From Helicoverpa zea (Eukaryota > Arthropoda > Insecta > Lepidoptera > Noctuidae): 64,000 nucleotides of DNA. The stretch spans positions 4,836,001 through 4,900,000 of the forward strand of contig NC_061467.1 of the NCBI RefSeq assembly GCF_022581195.2, read 5' to 3'. Below are positions 33,742 through 46,151 of this stretch, in pieces. The notes beneath the pieces were generated by a model that had not been told where the DNA came from, ran no database searches, and saw nothing but the letters and a program-made list of their open reading frames with translations. Positions within the stretch are counted from its first letter, which is position 1. The number at the start of each line of letters is the position of its first letter. The translations under genes were made by a program, and so were the position numbers.

Positions 33742-33927
33742 TCCTACTTATATTATAAATGTGAAAGTTTGTGAGAATGTATGGATGTATGTTTGTTATT
33801 CAATCACGCAAAAACGGTTGGACCGATTTGATTGAAATTTGGTATGTAGATAGGTGATACCCTGGATTAACACATAGGCTACTTTTTATCAACACACCAC
33901 GCATGCGAAGCCGCTGGCGGAAGCTAG
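33742..33927 (+). mobile_element. Helitron-like non-autonomous element
   Basis: The element begins TCCTACTTATATTATAAATG, contains CACGCAAAAACGG, GAAATTTGGTATGTAGATAG and AACACATAGGCTACTTTTTA, and ends GAAGCCGCTGGCGGAAGCTAG. It has 5' TC and 3' CTAG ends and sits between A (33741) and T (33928), as Helitrons do. A GC-rich potential hairpin precedes the 3' end. It matches the common lepidopteran Lep1-type repeat from memory. 186 bp, no coding capacity. Confidence 0.85.
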
Positions 33928-33929
33928 TA

Positions 33930-36900
33930 TCTGTATATGTAATATCAGTACATTGGTCGCACCATGGTAAAACTCCCAAAAACTTAAATCAGATTAATAT
34001 AAATATGTACAAGAAAATAAAATAAATATTTACTTACAAACCCCAATTTTTGGTCGGTGTTTGATAATGGAGTTACTTAGGATAAGAAAACGATGTAAAC
34101 TCTGCTTGTAAAAAACCTTTGAGTCTACAATATTTAACCGGGAAATGGGGAAAAATCCGGGCTTTTCTTCATAAAGGTCAAGGAATAAGTTGAGATCGTT
34201 AGCTTATAACCTTGTTTGATGTTTAATTGAGCGTGGAAGCTATTTATTTTCAGTCGGGTATATTTTTGGTCCATTTGGGCACAACAACGGCATTCCGATG
34301 TGTCAGTGGGTAATTTGCGGGGCCGTTGGAGGTCGCCGATAAATCTTCATTACGTCGTCGCGGATAGCCGTCATGTTCGTGCGTCGACGAGATTTCCGAA
34401 CGAAACGTCACGTCTAGCGTTGTGATTGATTTTTGAAAATGTTTTCTGTTTCTCTTTAGATTTGACTTTCTGCTAGGTTTATGATACATTTTTAAATAAT
34501 TTAATCTATTATGTAACTACTAGTGCATTTTAAAGACGAAGAAAATGAAAAAAAAGAAGGAAAATTTGATAAAAGAACCTGGTCGCATTTGCAATTTCAC
34601 GCCATGACAGCCAAATACGACAACCCAATAAAACAAAATCAAAGCAACATAGGTAGCAACTTCCTAACTTATCCAATTAAGTGTGACTGACGCCCAGTCA
34701 CCCGCACATAATAGTATCAGTACATTACCCTGCAAATACCTCAAGGTTTTCCAGCGTGAAATGGAGCGTAGTTCTCAGGTGTTCAATTAACGGATACAGT
34801 TGGCAACACCACACTGCACTCCACAATAGGAATTGGTGACCTAGCTCCTGTAGGTCAACACCGGGGCGACGACATTTCAAAGAAGACGTGCATTTTAATT
34901 ACTGGGCGCACTAAATACGAAATAAATGTGTAAACGTGACCTAGAAACGATCTTTTTGTCATAAAACTCCGGTGGAAGGATTTAGGTTCTCCTAATTTAT
35001 TTGGGTCATATTCTTACTTTTGTTTTATTGCTGTACCTATCATAGATTAAAGATTGAGTGACTTTTACGAAAGTATAATATTCCAAATCTTGACTTGAAC
35101 TTCTAGGCTTCTTAAGAACTTGATAATGTATGCAAACAAGAACACAGAATAATCCATAATACCTGACCTGGATACTCGGCACATTTGTTAATCTACCATC
35201 AAAAATAAACTCGAGTATCTGATGTGCCGTAATAAACGTCCATATTTGAGGGATTCCCTTCTGACATGCGATCCTTGAAAACAGTGAAACATATTTCAAC
35301 GTTTCGTGTAAGAAAATGTAAACTAAATAAATTAGTTTTGTCGTCAACAGTTGCGAGTTGAAAGCATAAAGAATTGAATTAAAACATCTATCTTATAATC
35401 CAGCTGTGCCCTACACAGCCAATTGAAATATTAAAGCTCGTTCGCACAATACCAATCAGTTATTTTTACTGAGCCATAAATGTCAGAGTCTTTGGCGCGG
35501 TTATTTGTATGAGCCAGTTAACACGAGTCGGAGTCCAATAATGTTATTTTATCGGAGCCGATATCATCGACTCGGGTGAACACATCATGTGAATAAAAAT
35601 CGCCCATTTAAATTGACCATCAAAATCACGGAGGTCGCGTAAATGGGAGGTTTTGGATGCATTTTTTAATTGAAAATCTATTTTTTTAAGTCTAAATTAA
35701 TGTATATAGAGCGATGTCTTAATTGTATGCAGGCTAATTTCAATTTAGAACTCCCAGTTAAAGTTTTAAACAAATTCTCACATTATAGTTAAAAACCCCA
35801 CAAAGTAGCTAGTCTACATACATACATCAATAAGCTAAAAAGTGTGGATTCTACCTCAACAAATAAATTACCATTGTCCTGAACCATAGACATAATATTA
35901 GTAAACAGGACTGCGCACCTTTACCCAAAAAACGAGCCGAGTGAAACAGTTAGTACCGAGGCCGTCTGTCCCTTTCTAATAGGGTGACTATGAGATTAAG
36001 CTATGTCAGACAAATCCGAATTTGCTAAGATTATCAAACACAGATTGGTATTGAAATTTTAACTTACGCAGTTTGTAACCTTAAAATACTAATATAGGCT
36101 TTTAATAATTAGCGGGAATTAGCAGTATAAAAGCAGGGAGATTCGAAGTGAAGATTGTTTTTTTTTTTTTGTATTTTTTCTTCACATATAGACTGCTGAG
36201 CCGTTCATGTCGCCTTTCTTCATTTTTTGGAAAGCTATAACAATAGTACAACAGTTTTAAAATCCATCACCCATATTTCGACTTATTTCAAGAATTCATG
36301 GGCACCCTAGTTGTTTGATTTACGAAAATGTTATTATTAGCTAACCTGTGGAACGATATATTGCAACTACCATAGGATTCAGTTTTACAAGTATAAACGC
36401 AACACTTTTTCACCATTTTAATAGTTTAAATTGATTTAATACAAAAAATATAAACAAAATTTTAAATGCTGATTACGCGCCAAGAATGTTCAGGGCTACC
36501 GCTAGAAAATTAAAAAAAAGCAAAATAAAAATTTATGTTGTTTATGTTTTAAGAATAAATACGAATAAATTAATGCGATTGTTATTAATTTGTTGACTTA
36601 CAATTATTAAAATAAGATAAAAATATAAGTGATTCAATTGTTTTTTTGGGAAGACAAAACTGTTGATCACAACATTTTTTTATGCTGGCAAGGTGTTAGA
36701 GAGAGACAAACGGCCTCCGTTCTAACTATCCCTCTCGGCTCGAATTTGCCTCTGTGTATTATGCAACCAATTTAGTACCTTATTGCGTTGGAATAGAGTT
36801 CATTTTCGTAAATATATATTTTGAGCGTGCGCAATCTTGTTTAGTATATTACATCTATGTCCTGAACACGGAGCCTTAAACAAAAGAACAACGAGTAAGC

Positions 36901-39900
36901 ATTCAGTCGCCATCAAAACATTTATTTGTTTCTGTTAAAATAACGTTTGAACGATAAACTAAAAACGTTTTATAGCTAACTACTAACCTTATTACATTCA
37001 TTAAAAATCAAAGGCGAAATTAAAAAGCAGAAACTAGTTCAGCTCGTCTACGGAACGTGTATCAAGAAATTCAAGACAGTCTAATCGGGTCGGGAACTCA
37101 TTAAAAACTGTCAGTTGGCTGACGTCACAAAGACATGCGCTACTCACGGCTTTACAGACACACAAACATAAAAGATATTTGAATTAGAATTTTCCTCTAG
37201 TTCATACTTGTAGAGGAAATTTGTTTTTTGGAGCAAAAACGGTTGTAATTATTTAAGAAGCATGTTAGGAAAGATGAGTTAGATTTTATCGAAATGCCAG
37301 TTGGTTACGTCGTCGTCGATTCTTTTCGATTTATAATTTGCATGGTTTACTCCATATTAACCATCTACGCCCTATTCATTTATATGACAGTGTTTCTAAA
37401 TATTTTGAATTCGAAGCTTACGTGTAATACCTGGAGGAATCTACAGTTTTGGTATACAAATAGGAAAGCCCGAAACATTTCATTGATTTAACCCCGTTAC
37501 TGGCTGCATATATTCAAGAGCGCACTTTGTGCATAGCCGAAATTAATGGCTTCTATACCCATACGCTTCACTTTGACGCACCTATCACTACGTTTGTATA
37601 CAAGATTACCATTCATTATTTAGTAATCCATCAATGATATAATAGATGTTCGTGTCGGTAGAAGCCATTAGGATTAGCACTATGCATAGGTCTGTGTGTT
37701 GATAGATAGTTACATAGTCAGCATTTGGGGTACCTAATAGGCGCTTAACGTGATCTACATTTTGTTAGAACATGCAAATATAGGCAGTCGATATACGTAG
37801 TCGGTGTGGCCTAGTTTAATTCTTTAAATATTTATAATGTATAAAACAATTGAAACAGAATGACAAGAAATGATATCCATTAAAACAAATACTATAATTG
37901 TTCCGTTTTACCAAATATTACTCGATAATTTATGGAACATATAAAACCGATCGTCAATCCAGCTATTATCAGTTTAATTCTAACACGCATTAACAAAACA
38001 AATGAATCTCCATAAAGGCTAAATATGACGCTTTATATTGTAATCTACGTGAAATCAGTTTCATTGTGACGAGACTTAGGCATTAATGAGGGCCGTGACA
38101 ACAGTTGATACAATGTGTCGGTGACGAGGCGAGTTGGGGGACCCTATCACGCGATCACTTGCGTATTTCTGTTAATAGTCCCCAATCTTAGTGCGGGGTA
38201 CGTGACGCGAGAGTCAGCGGATTGGGGACCGTGATTAATGAATTTGGGTTGTATTTCAAATAGTTGTTATTGATTGTCGTTTGGGTAAGTGTGTTTGAAC
38301 ACTGGGTAGGCTAAATATATGTTAGTTAATGAGCTGGTTGGCAAATAAGACATAATGATTTGAAGTATTCTGAGATTTTTTTTGGGTACTTCAAACGACT
38401 AATGTCGCCCTATTTGATCAGCACGAGTTTATTTTCTTTCAATTATAGGTATTGAATTTACATACTTGTTAAGCAAAATAAATATTTATAGAGGCAAACT
38501 TAATACATTACATATTTCTAATGAGATGTCAATCTCAAATAGAGATCCTAAAAGACCAAAGGAATAAAAATAACATCAAAAACCAAAACTTTTATTTGGT
38601 TTCCCGAAGCGGTATTAAAATATTCTGTCCCAACATTCTACGCGAGCAATAAAAAGAGAACACCCACGCCTAGTAGCAAAATAAAAGAACGAAAAAAAAA
38701 TCAAAATCATTTTATGACGTAAGTAGTTCACTTGCACCGCCCTCCCCCTCGTAGGGTCAGTGTAACAGCGGGGGCCAGCGACAACCCCAAATAGAAAGGG
38801 CTCTCAGAAAACTTGGGTCCCTTCCTTTTATATGACCATCATAGAATTCCGCTCAGATGCGTCTCGACACCATACATTGCTTCACTCACACTCGCCTCTA
38901 GAATTTTGCTCGAGTTATTTTATTTTCTCTTGTTTCTGAAACAGGCCATTACATGGATGAAAGATCTTATTGAAGTTGTATGAGGTTTGTAAAAGCAAGA
39001 TTTGTGTCCACTGAGATGTTATGCTTTTATTTTGTACTTAGCTGTATTACTAAGATTCGCTTTTGTGCCGCTCCATATTTACTGCGTCGCGTCGCGCTCT
39101 GAAGCTCTTTTATAATTTGTCGCACAATGATGTAGTGACGTATTCTATAGCTTCGTTCACATTGTTCACAATAATAGTAAATAAAGAAAGTTTATTCTTC
39201 GACCCGAATAAACTATTTTTTAAACACGCAATATTTGGCAAAAACTTTGAAGGATGTAAGCACGAGTGTTTATCAGTATTTATAAGACGGTTGCTTGTAG
39301 AAGTTCTGACAGTTTCTGTTTTTTAAAACAAATTAGTCTAGAAATTTAGGTTTATTAGGTTCTATACCGTGTAAAACAATAGCAGACAGTCAGGTAGACA
39401 TCACGGTTATCCTTTACGTTCGTGCGACCACAACGGCTGTTACTGCATGACAGGATAAATGCAATTACTCCTTAACACCTGTACACTTATATATAAGACA
39501 GGTAGACAGGTCGGGATAATACACCTGACTAAGGAGAACTACAAACATAGACTAAGTAGGAGAAAATTATCAATTTGAAAACCTGACATAGATATAAGGA
39601 GAAATGCATAAAGACAGAATAAGAAGCACTAAAATTGTCAATTTGAAAGAAACTCTGCTCGTCTGTTTTTTCTATGAGGCAGATGTTTGTTGTCATCGCG
39701 AAAATAAACCTAAAGTGGAGGTGTCACACTATAGGTTTTACTAGACAAGCAAAATTCCTGCAGAATGTATCACCGCAGGACATGGATTTCTGTTCATAGT
39801 TTTAAATCCTAAGATTTAAGTAATTAAAATGCTCCAGCGTATCAAAACACGAGCCAGTTTATTTTTTTAACGATATACGTATAGGGTACACGGTTTTTCT

Positions 39901-40235
39901 CGGTTCAGATTGCTTTTACAACTTTTTATATGAAATTCCTATGAAGTTTTACGGATTACGCGAGATGGTGATATTAAAGGACCCGTTTTAAGACCTTATA
40001 AGTTTTTAATGAGTTTGTGTATGAGTTAGGAAGTTTGTTGACGAGTAATGAAATACCACTAAGTTCGTATTGTGTAAGAAAATTGACAATGATATTACAT
40101 GTCAATACCTCAATTCAATTTTCAATAAAATATCAAAAATATAAATCCATTTTCTGCGTCTCTGTATATCGGTCTACGTGTATCTTAACAGTTTGCTCAG
40201 TCTGTATATGTTGAGCATTTTTCCTCTAACAGTGT
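33930..40235. other. Non-coding stretch
   Basis: No supported gene. Blocks with lower AT content at about 34.25-34.45 kb, 34.60-34.90 kb and 38.08-38.25 kb may be regulatory. A full CRE core TGACGTCA lies near 37.12 kb. All ORFs here are short and without domains. Confidence 0.4.
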
Positions 40236-40239
40236 TGTT

Positions 40240-40420
40240 CCACGATGCTTGTACATTCGGGAATACAAGGAGCTAGCGGTCCCCGCCGCGGTCCGACTCC
40301 ATGTGGGCGGCGCAAGGCGCGCGGCATTGAGGGGACGCGCTGACGTCACGCGCGCCTGCGCACCAAGCGACTCCTGTCTGCACAGAGTACTCCACGAATA
40401 CAGAGACTGCAAGAAATATT
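40240..40420. promoter_or_regulatory. GC-rich island with a CRE-like site
   Basis: A sharp GC-rich block in AT-rich surroundings, including GCTGACGTCACGCGCGCC followed by TGCGCA. It is about 600 bp upstream of a second GC-rich block that looks like a transcription start. It probably belongs to the same promoter region. The minus-strand ORF across it is low-complexity and not convincing. Confidence 0.4.
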
Positions 40421-40849
40421 AAATAATTCGCCACGTTGAGTCTCGAAATATTTGATAGCGTGCTTGGTAACGATTATGGACTAAAATAAAATAGTGTTCT
40501 GGAAGTATTTTTTGGTTTATAATCTTCTCTATTTGCTGTTCTTATTTTCGAGCTAGACGCCGTAGGGAGACGTTTCTATCACTGAAAATAGATTTTACAG
40601 AATTATTAACTTGTTAAAAAAGAGAATATTATGAAGTTTAATCGAATACACCTAAAATAAGAATAATTGAGACAAATAGTATAATTGAAAAATAATCTTA
40701 AAATTCGAATTTAATAAAACATTACAAAGCCAAAATGTAAAACAAATGTAATTAAATTACACGAATCGAATTAACAAAAAAATATTGAGGGTTGAATGTT
40801 AAACTATCAAACTAACCTACCATACTGCCGTACGGCAAAGGAAAATTCA

Positions 40850-41122
40850 TCTCTAGCCCGTAAGTACCCTGTGTACGGCAATCCGTGTCCGCGATAGCCG
40901 CCGGGCGCCAGTCGACTCGCTCCCGTGCGCTGCTACGTATGTACGCTACGCGCCGCTACGACGCGTAGCCAGTCAACTACGCCGCTACGGCAGCCCGAAA
41001 ATTATTTGGCAGTGAGTGCGCGAGGATATTGAATTAAACGGAATAATTTAGTGCAACCCAGTGCTGTGGTACCTCTGTTACTGAAATAGCAGTGCTGAAT
41101 AATTTCGCGACTCGACTACAAG
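40850..41122 (+). promoter_or_regulatory. Putative promoter and non-coding first exon of a rightward gene
   Basis: CpG-rich sequence (ACGCTACGCGCCGCTACGAC and similar) ends at an initiator-like GGCAGTGAGTGCG, giving a start near 41011. From there to 41122 lies an exon-like stretch ending in a donor ACAAG|GTGGGTG. There is no TATA box, as expected for a CpG-rich promoter. The coding exons are not seen in the window and may lie beyond 64 kb. Confidence 0.4.
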
Positions 41123-42218
41123 GTGGGTGAATATTCAATAACGAGATATGAATACGTATTGCGATCTCGGATGCGAGTGGTTTGTTCTAATGTCAAGGAC
41201 ACCGATATTGATCATGTACCAGATGCTAAGACCACTTTGTTTACTTTCTGTGTTTGTCTTACAGGCGTATTTACCAACCGGCACATTCATCGCGCATTTA
41301 TCTTTATAAGCGTTTATTTATTCTGTTCTCCAATAGTATTTATGTCGAGACGTGTTTGTACTGGGGATGTACAAAAGAGTATGTATATCAAACATGAAAT
41401 AGTCTTTGAAAAGGCCGTTAAAAGTAATACGCAACAAAGGGATGGATCCGGAGTGAGGTCGAGAATAATATATAATTTATAAGGATAGGTGCCACCTTGC
41501 GTTACAAGTTTCATGAATTAGAAATGTTAAGAATGCTTATAAAAATGTTCCAAGTTTTTATTTTTTTTTTTCTGGAAAACGTAGCTGAGTAAAAGATTTG
41601 TAGTCAACAGCATTATTCTCGGGCGATTGATTAAAAAGGCTCACTGGCCGTTTTCATGGACACGCAGCTATATTTAGTTATTCAAACAGGTAATTGAACT
41701 TTCAACCTTGTTTAGACTAAGTTTCAATAACCTCCCACTACAGTTTGGTTTAAATTCTTAGTTTTAGGGACCAAATGAAGTTTTACAGGCCATATATAAA
41801 GACATATTTTATTTAAAATAAGTTGGTATTTCCTTTGTTACGCGTCGTTGATGTGAACTGCTTTTTATGAACGTTGCATCAAATTGAGCGTCCTTTATCG
41901 TAAACGAGGACACAAAGCGGGCCCAAAATTTAAATAAATTACGATACAATGAGGCCTCTTTTGCCTATAAAAAGATTAGCCTTATATTCATAATACGGGC
42001 TTCTAAAAATATAAATATTGAGAATATAATTAACTTACCATTTTAGAACAAAATTATGTTCTGCGGCATAATTTTCTATAATTTGCTGAATAACCATTTA
42101 ATACTTGGCTCAAATCATTCATTAATCGTCAAGGAAAACACTTGATTTTATCGGTAAACATCATATTTTAAAAGGTCTTCGTAATTTTAATATATTATTT
42201 CTAAAATATATTAACGGT
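41123..42218. other. Non-coding stretch after the putative first exon
   Basis: The plus ORF at 41123-41482 begins at the donor and shows no domain. I read the stretch as intron. Confidence 0.35.
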
Positions 42219-42397
42219 CAGTTTCTTCATCAAAAGTTAAAGTTAAAGTAATGTCTAAAGTAAAAGTAACGGTCAAATTCGTTTTTTCAAGGCTAAAGTG
42301 ACAGCAAAACTAATAGAAAAATTGAATTTGACCGTTACTTTTACTTTAGACATTACTTTGACTTTTACTTTGGCTTTAACTTTTGATGAAGAAACTG
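42219..42397. repeat. Foldback element, about 62-74-bp arms
   Basis: 42219-42280 (CAGTTTCTTCATCAAAAGTT ... AACGGTCAAATTC) pairs with 42324-42397 (GAATTTGACCGTTACTTTTA ... TTTTGATGAAGAAACTG). The right arm has one extra stretch of about 14 nt (ACTTTTACTTTGG-like), probably a slip within AAAGT repeats. The centre is 43 nt. Confidence 0.85.
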
Positions 42398-42399
42398 GC

Positions 42400-44507
42400 T
42401 GTTAGTGTAGATAAGTTTATTATTTAATTAAAACAATGTTAATGCTGTCATTCCCCGGCCATTAATCAACGACTAATCGGACGCGTCTAGTCGTTAATTA
42501 CGTAATATTGGTATGTACAATTAAATTATAATTAAGTACAGCTTGTACTTGAACTATTACTATTATGTAATAATCTGATCATCTATCTTTACCAATATTA
42601 ATATGTATATGAATATGTAAGTGGAGTAGCTCTGTCTGTTTGTCAATCTGGTTTTCACGCCGTTACGATTTAATTGATATATATATATACTATGGATATT
42701 TACTACACACCTGGGACTGGTAGTCAGAGAAAGGACATACCTTACTTTTTATTTCGATGGGGGATGTCATTTCGATTTGATATCCCTGAGTTTTTGAGTT
42801 TTCTTCTATGATTTCCGCAATTATTAGTATTGATAAGATGATCTACATATCTTACCTTAAATTATATCTCACTTCTACTACAGTATATCTACCTCATGTA
42901 ATCTGTTTGTCATAAAGATACAACTAACTTCACTGACCTGCACCTTTATACATTAGTATACTGGACACTGGTATATATCAATGTACAGTATACTGAAGTA
43001 TATGTATATACCAATGTACGGTATACTACAGAACGTATGTACGTAGGTACGGTAGAGGAAACGTTAGCGGCGCGGTGGCCCGGCCATACATCAGCGGTCG
43101 ATCTGCCTCGCGTCACATTTGCATACCGCTTCAAGACACCTTTATATAGTTCTCTCTATTGGGTGGAACCTATTTTCTAGCGGAGGAAAATTCTATCTGT
43201 ATTGTGGTAGATTATTTTATATAGTTGGTTCGCCAATATTGCAAGTAAAGCAATAGCGAATAAAGCTAAAAATGAAGTTTTTGCAAGTAAAGCTGTAGTG
43301 AATAAAACTAAAAATGAAGTTTTGTAGTTTTTCTTTTAGACAGTGTAACCGTTATGTATCGTGAGGTGAGAAAACAAAAAATTGAGGAATATTTCGCCAC
43401 GAATTATTCATACAAAGGTTGTAAAAATATCATACAAAACCCTACGAAACTATGAGAAGGAACTTAAAAATGTTCTCAGCAGCCCATAAATTACCGGACA
43501 CGTACATTAAGCATTTTCGGAATTCTGATGGCAACGACAGAATGTGGCGCCCGTGGGTGCTAACCAATATTTCATTCAGTGAATTATTGTTACGACCACA
43601 CACCGCCTGCGCCTTACACCGGAATTTTCTTACGATACGAAAGCCAAGAAAAATTGTGGGTATCAATTTTTGAATTGAGCTACGTTTAACAAAGATTTTT
43701 CCGTACAAAGTGAATGCGTAAACCTTTGAGACGTTGCTTTTCTTACGTGGATTTACGGAGATAAATAATAACATGCTTTGTTCTCTTTGTTTATTCAAAG
43801 GTTAGTTTATTTATTCGGTACTGATGTAAATAGGTTAATATTTCAATAGATAAAGGTTCTGCAAATTCTTTCGTTGAAAACGGCCTTAACAGAAATTCTG
43901 AGAGACAAGATAAATTCCATGTATTTGTTGAAAGTACTGCCACTCTTAGCTAGCCTTAAACCTTTTCTAGGAATCTCTAGTTAAATCTAGTTTAATACTG
44001 AATTAACCCGCACAAATATTACATCGGAAGTGAAAGTAGGCCATATTTAATTTGCTGCAAAATATACATTCGTAAATTATAATTTTGCAAAATACGTGGC
44101 ACAAAAAACTCCGCTATAAAACCTCTTTATTAGAAGCACGTACGTACATTAACGGTATTTAATCATTTTCTTTTATTCCCTACGAACCTGAACTTGCCTA
44201 CCAAAGGCTGTGAGAGCCCGAGGTAAAACGATAAAAACACAGCTTTTCCATTGAGGGAAGATGGAAGCATTTTATGTTCACCTTTTTCTTACAATGACTA
44301 TTGCATATGTGTATGTCTTCATTTGGAGGTGTTTTTATGATGGTTCTGTAGGGATAATGTGTACTCGTTAAGTATATAACAACGACATGGGCGTTATCTG
44401 TGGTTTTTCACGGTTTCAACAGCGTATTTTGAATATCCTAATCTTAATTCCTGAATAGTTTTGCATAAGTCTTTTTAATAAACCAGTACCTAAGTTTGTT
44501 ACTTCTA
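42400..44507. other. Non-coding stretch around the 43-kb duplication
   Basis: Includes a (TA)n run at about 42.68 kb and a repeated TATATACCAATGTACGGTATA-type stretch at about 42.96-43.03 kb. The two overlapping ORFs at 43.44-43.80 kb have no domain I know. No gene supported. Confidence 0.35.
43239..43322 (+). repeat. Tandem duplication of a 42-bp unit
   Basis: TTGCAAGTAAAGCAATAGCG... at 43239-43280 is repeated at 43281-43322 with few changes. It is non-coding. Confidence 0.85.
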
Positions 44508-44984
44508 TAAATAAAAAATCGGTAAAAAAACTTTTAAGTTAAACGGTTTTATCTTATGTGTACTGAAAACTAGAAAATAAAAAAATAGTTACTTACCTGT
44601 CAACCTACGTAGGTGGTCCCGGTCATATTAGACTAAAATAAAAACGTGGGGCCCATTAACTATTTCTGTAGTACTTTCTTCTAGAAGTATAATAGGTGTG
44701 GATTGCATCGACTTACTATAATCGTAACTGGAGATTTTGACAATCAATAATCAGCCGTAGCGGCTTCACCAGCGAACTGCGAGCTCATGATCTACCAAAG
44801 TATAACGATATGCTTTGCCATAGGTAGGATTTCACAGGGGCCCCACGTTTTTATTTTAGTTTAATATGACCGGGACCACCTACGTAGGTTGACAGGTAAG
44901 TAACTATTTTTTTATTTTCTAGTTTTCAGTACACATAAGATAAAACCGTTTAACTTAAAAGTTTTTTTACCGATTTTTTATTTT
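44508..44984. mobile_element. MITE-like element with about 141-bp terminal inverted repeats
   Basis: 44513-44655 (AAAAAATCGGTAAAAAAACT ... AAACGTGGGGCCC) and 44837-44979 (GGGGCCCCACGTTTTTATTT ... TTACCGATTTTTT) are almost exact reverse complements, separated by about 180 bp of unrelated sequence. No coding capacity. AT-rich flanks hide the exact ends and the target duplication. Confidence 0.88.
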
Positions 44985-45099
44985 CTAGTTTTTAGTATTT
45001 AATGAAAATGCCTACCGAATATTCCTCATTCTATCTAATTCATTTAGTGCATCATTATTACACGGTCTTTTACCTGACAATTTATTACAATCCAATTCC

Positions 45100-45310
45100 T
45101 CACTACATAGCCCTTCCAGATACTTTTTTTTGTAACAACCCCAAAAATCATCACATGACCTCTCCTACTGTGGGTCAGCAGCGGTGAGGGAGTGCCAGAC
45201 TCTTGATTAAAAACCGTTTTGTTCCGTCGTAGGCCTTTTATGTACCAGGGCCGCGGTAACTCTTTCGAACAATCTCGCAGCCCGGGCAGGCCTTGGCCCT
45301 GTTGGGCCCC
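45100..45310 (+). repeat. Noctuid retroposon fragment
   Basis: Contains ATCATCACATGACCTCTCCT, then GTGAGGGAGTGCCAGACTCT, then TTTTATGTACCAGGGC and AACAATCTCGCAGCCC. The same motif order recurs at about 54.10-54.27 kb. I recognise it as a dispersed noctuid repeat. It directly precedes the 117-bp tandem array. Confidence 0.65.
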
Positions 45311-45330
45311 GCTGGAGTTACTGACAGTTT

Positions 45331-45795
45331 TCTACTTGTGAAGCCCTTTCATTTGATACCCATATTGGTGGGATTGATAAAAAATTGTTATCAGCCATTT
45401 GGTAGCGGCGGCCATCTTAGATTTCAATTTTGCATAGTAAATTGTATTCTACTTGTTGAGACCTTTCATTTGATACCTATATTGATGGGATTGATAAAAA
45501 TGTTATCCGCCATTTTGTAGAGGCCGCCATCTTGGATTTTAATTTTATATAGTACATTGTATTCTACTGGTTGAGAACTTTCATTTGATACCCATATTGA
45601 TGGGATTGATAAAACCTACGTTGTCCGCCATTTTGTAGCGGCCGCCATCTTGGATTTCAATTTTTTATAGTATATTGTATTCTGCTTGTTGAGCCCTTTC
45701 ATTTGATACCCATATTGATGGGATTGATAAAATCTACGTTATCCGCCATTTTGTGCCGGCGGCCATATTGGATTTACAATGTTATTGATATTACT
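45331..45795 (+). repeat. Four tandem units of about 117 bp with YY1/Pho-like motifs
   Basis: Units start at 45331, 45448, 45563 and 45681 with TCTACTTGTTGAGCCCTTTC or close variants, followed by ATTTGATACCCATATTGATG and GGATTGATAAAA. Each then has CCGCCATTTTGT (unit 1: CAGCCATTTGGT) and GGCCGCCATCTTGGAT or a variant. The reverse complement AAGATGGCGGCC fits the YY1/Pleiohomeotic consensus. The short ORF across units 1 and 2 follows the repeat and is not a gene. Confidence 0.9.
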
Positions 45796-46151
45796 ATATT
45801 GTATTGTCATCGGAATTAAAGGTGTATACAAAATTTCAGATTAATCGGTTGACAGGAAGAGGGTGAAATTTGAATTACTAAATTTGACCCAAGAATGAAT
45901 AAAACAAACGGGGTGAGCTAAATAAAACCGTTTAAAAACTAACTTATTCTGTACTGTTACTCTCTCTGTACGCCATCTTTCTTCCCCGCTCCGTGGCTAC
46001 AACATACAAATTGAATGACATTCACAAAACGCAACTTATTTCAAACATTACATACCATTTCTGTCCAAGATTACCAGCTTAATTATGCCGTCATCCGTCT
46101 CAACTATGCAGTTGGTGTCGTTCGCACACAGACGTCGGGGCATGAATGCGA

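Noticed and set aside
34250..34489. Minus-strand ORF of 79 codons as a possible basic protein
   Set aside because: It has no recognisable domain and no splice signals in phase. The block is more likely regulatory or simply GC-rich.
40197..40412. Minus-strand ORF across the GC-rich island
   Set aside because: It is explained by GC-rich composition lacking stops. The product shows no domain and the region looks like promoter DNA.
43442..43798. Minus-strand ORF of 118 codons
   Set aside because: The plus strand is open over the same stretch and neither product shows known motifs, so there is no basis for calling a gene.
45331..45795. CRISPR-like array
   Set aside because: The units are contiguous and diverged along their whole length, with no unique spacers, in an insect genome.
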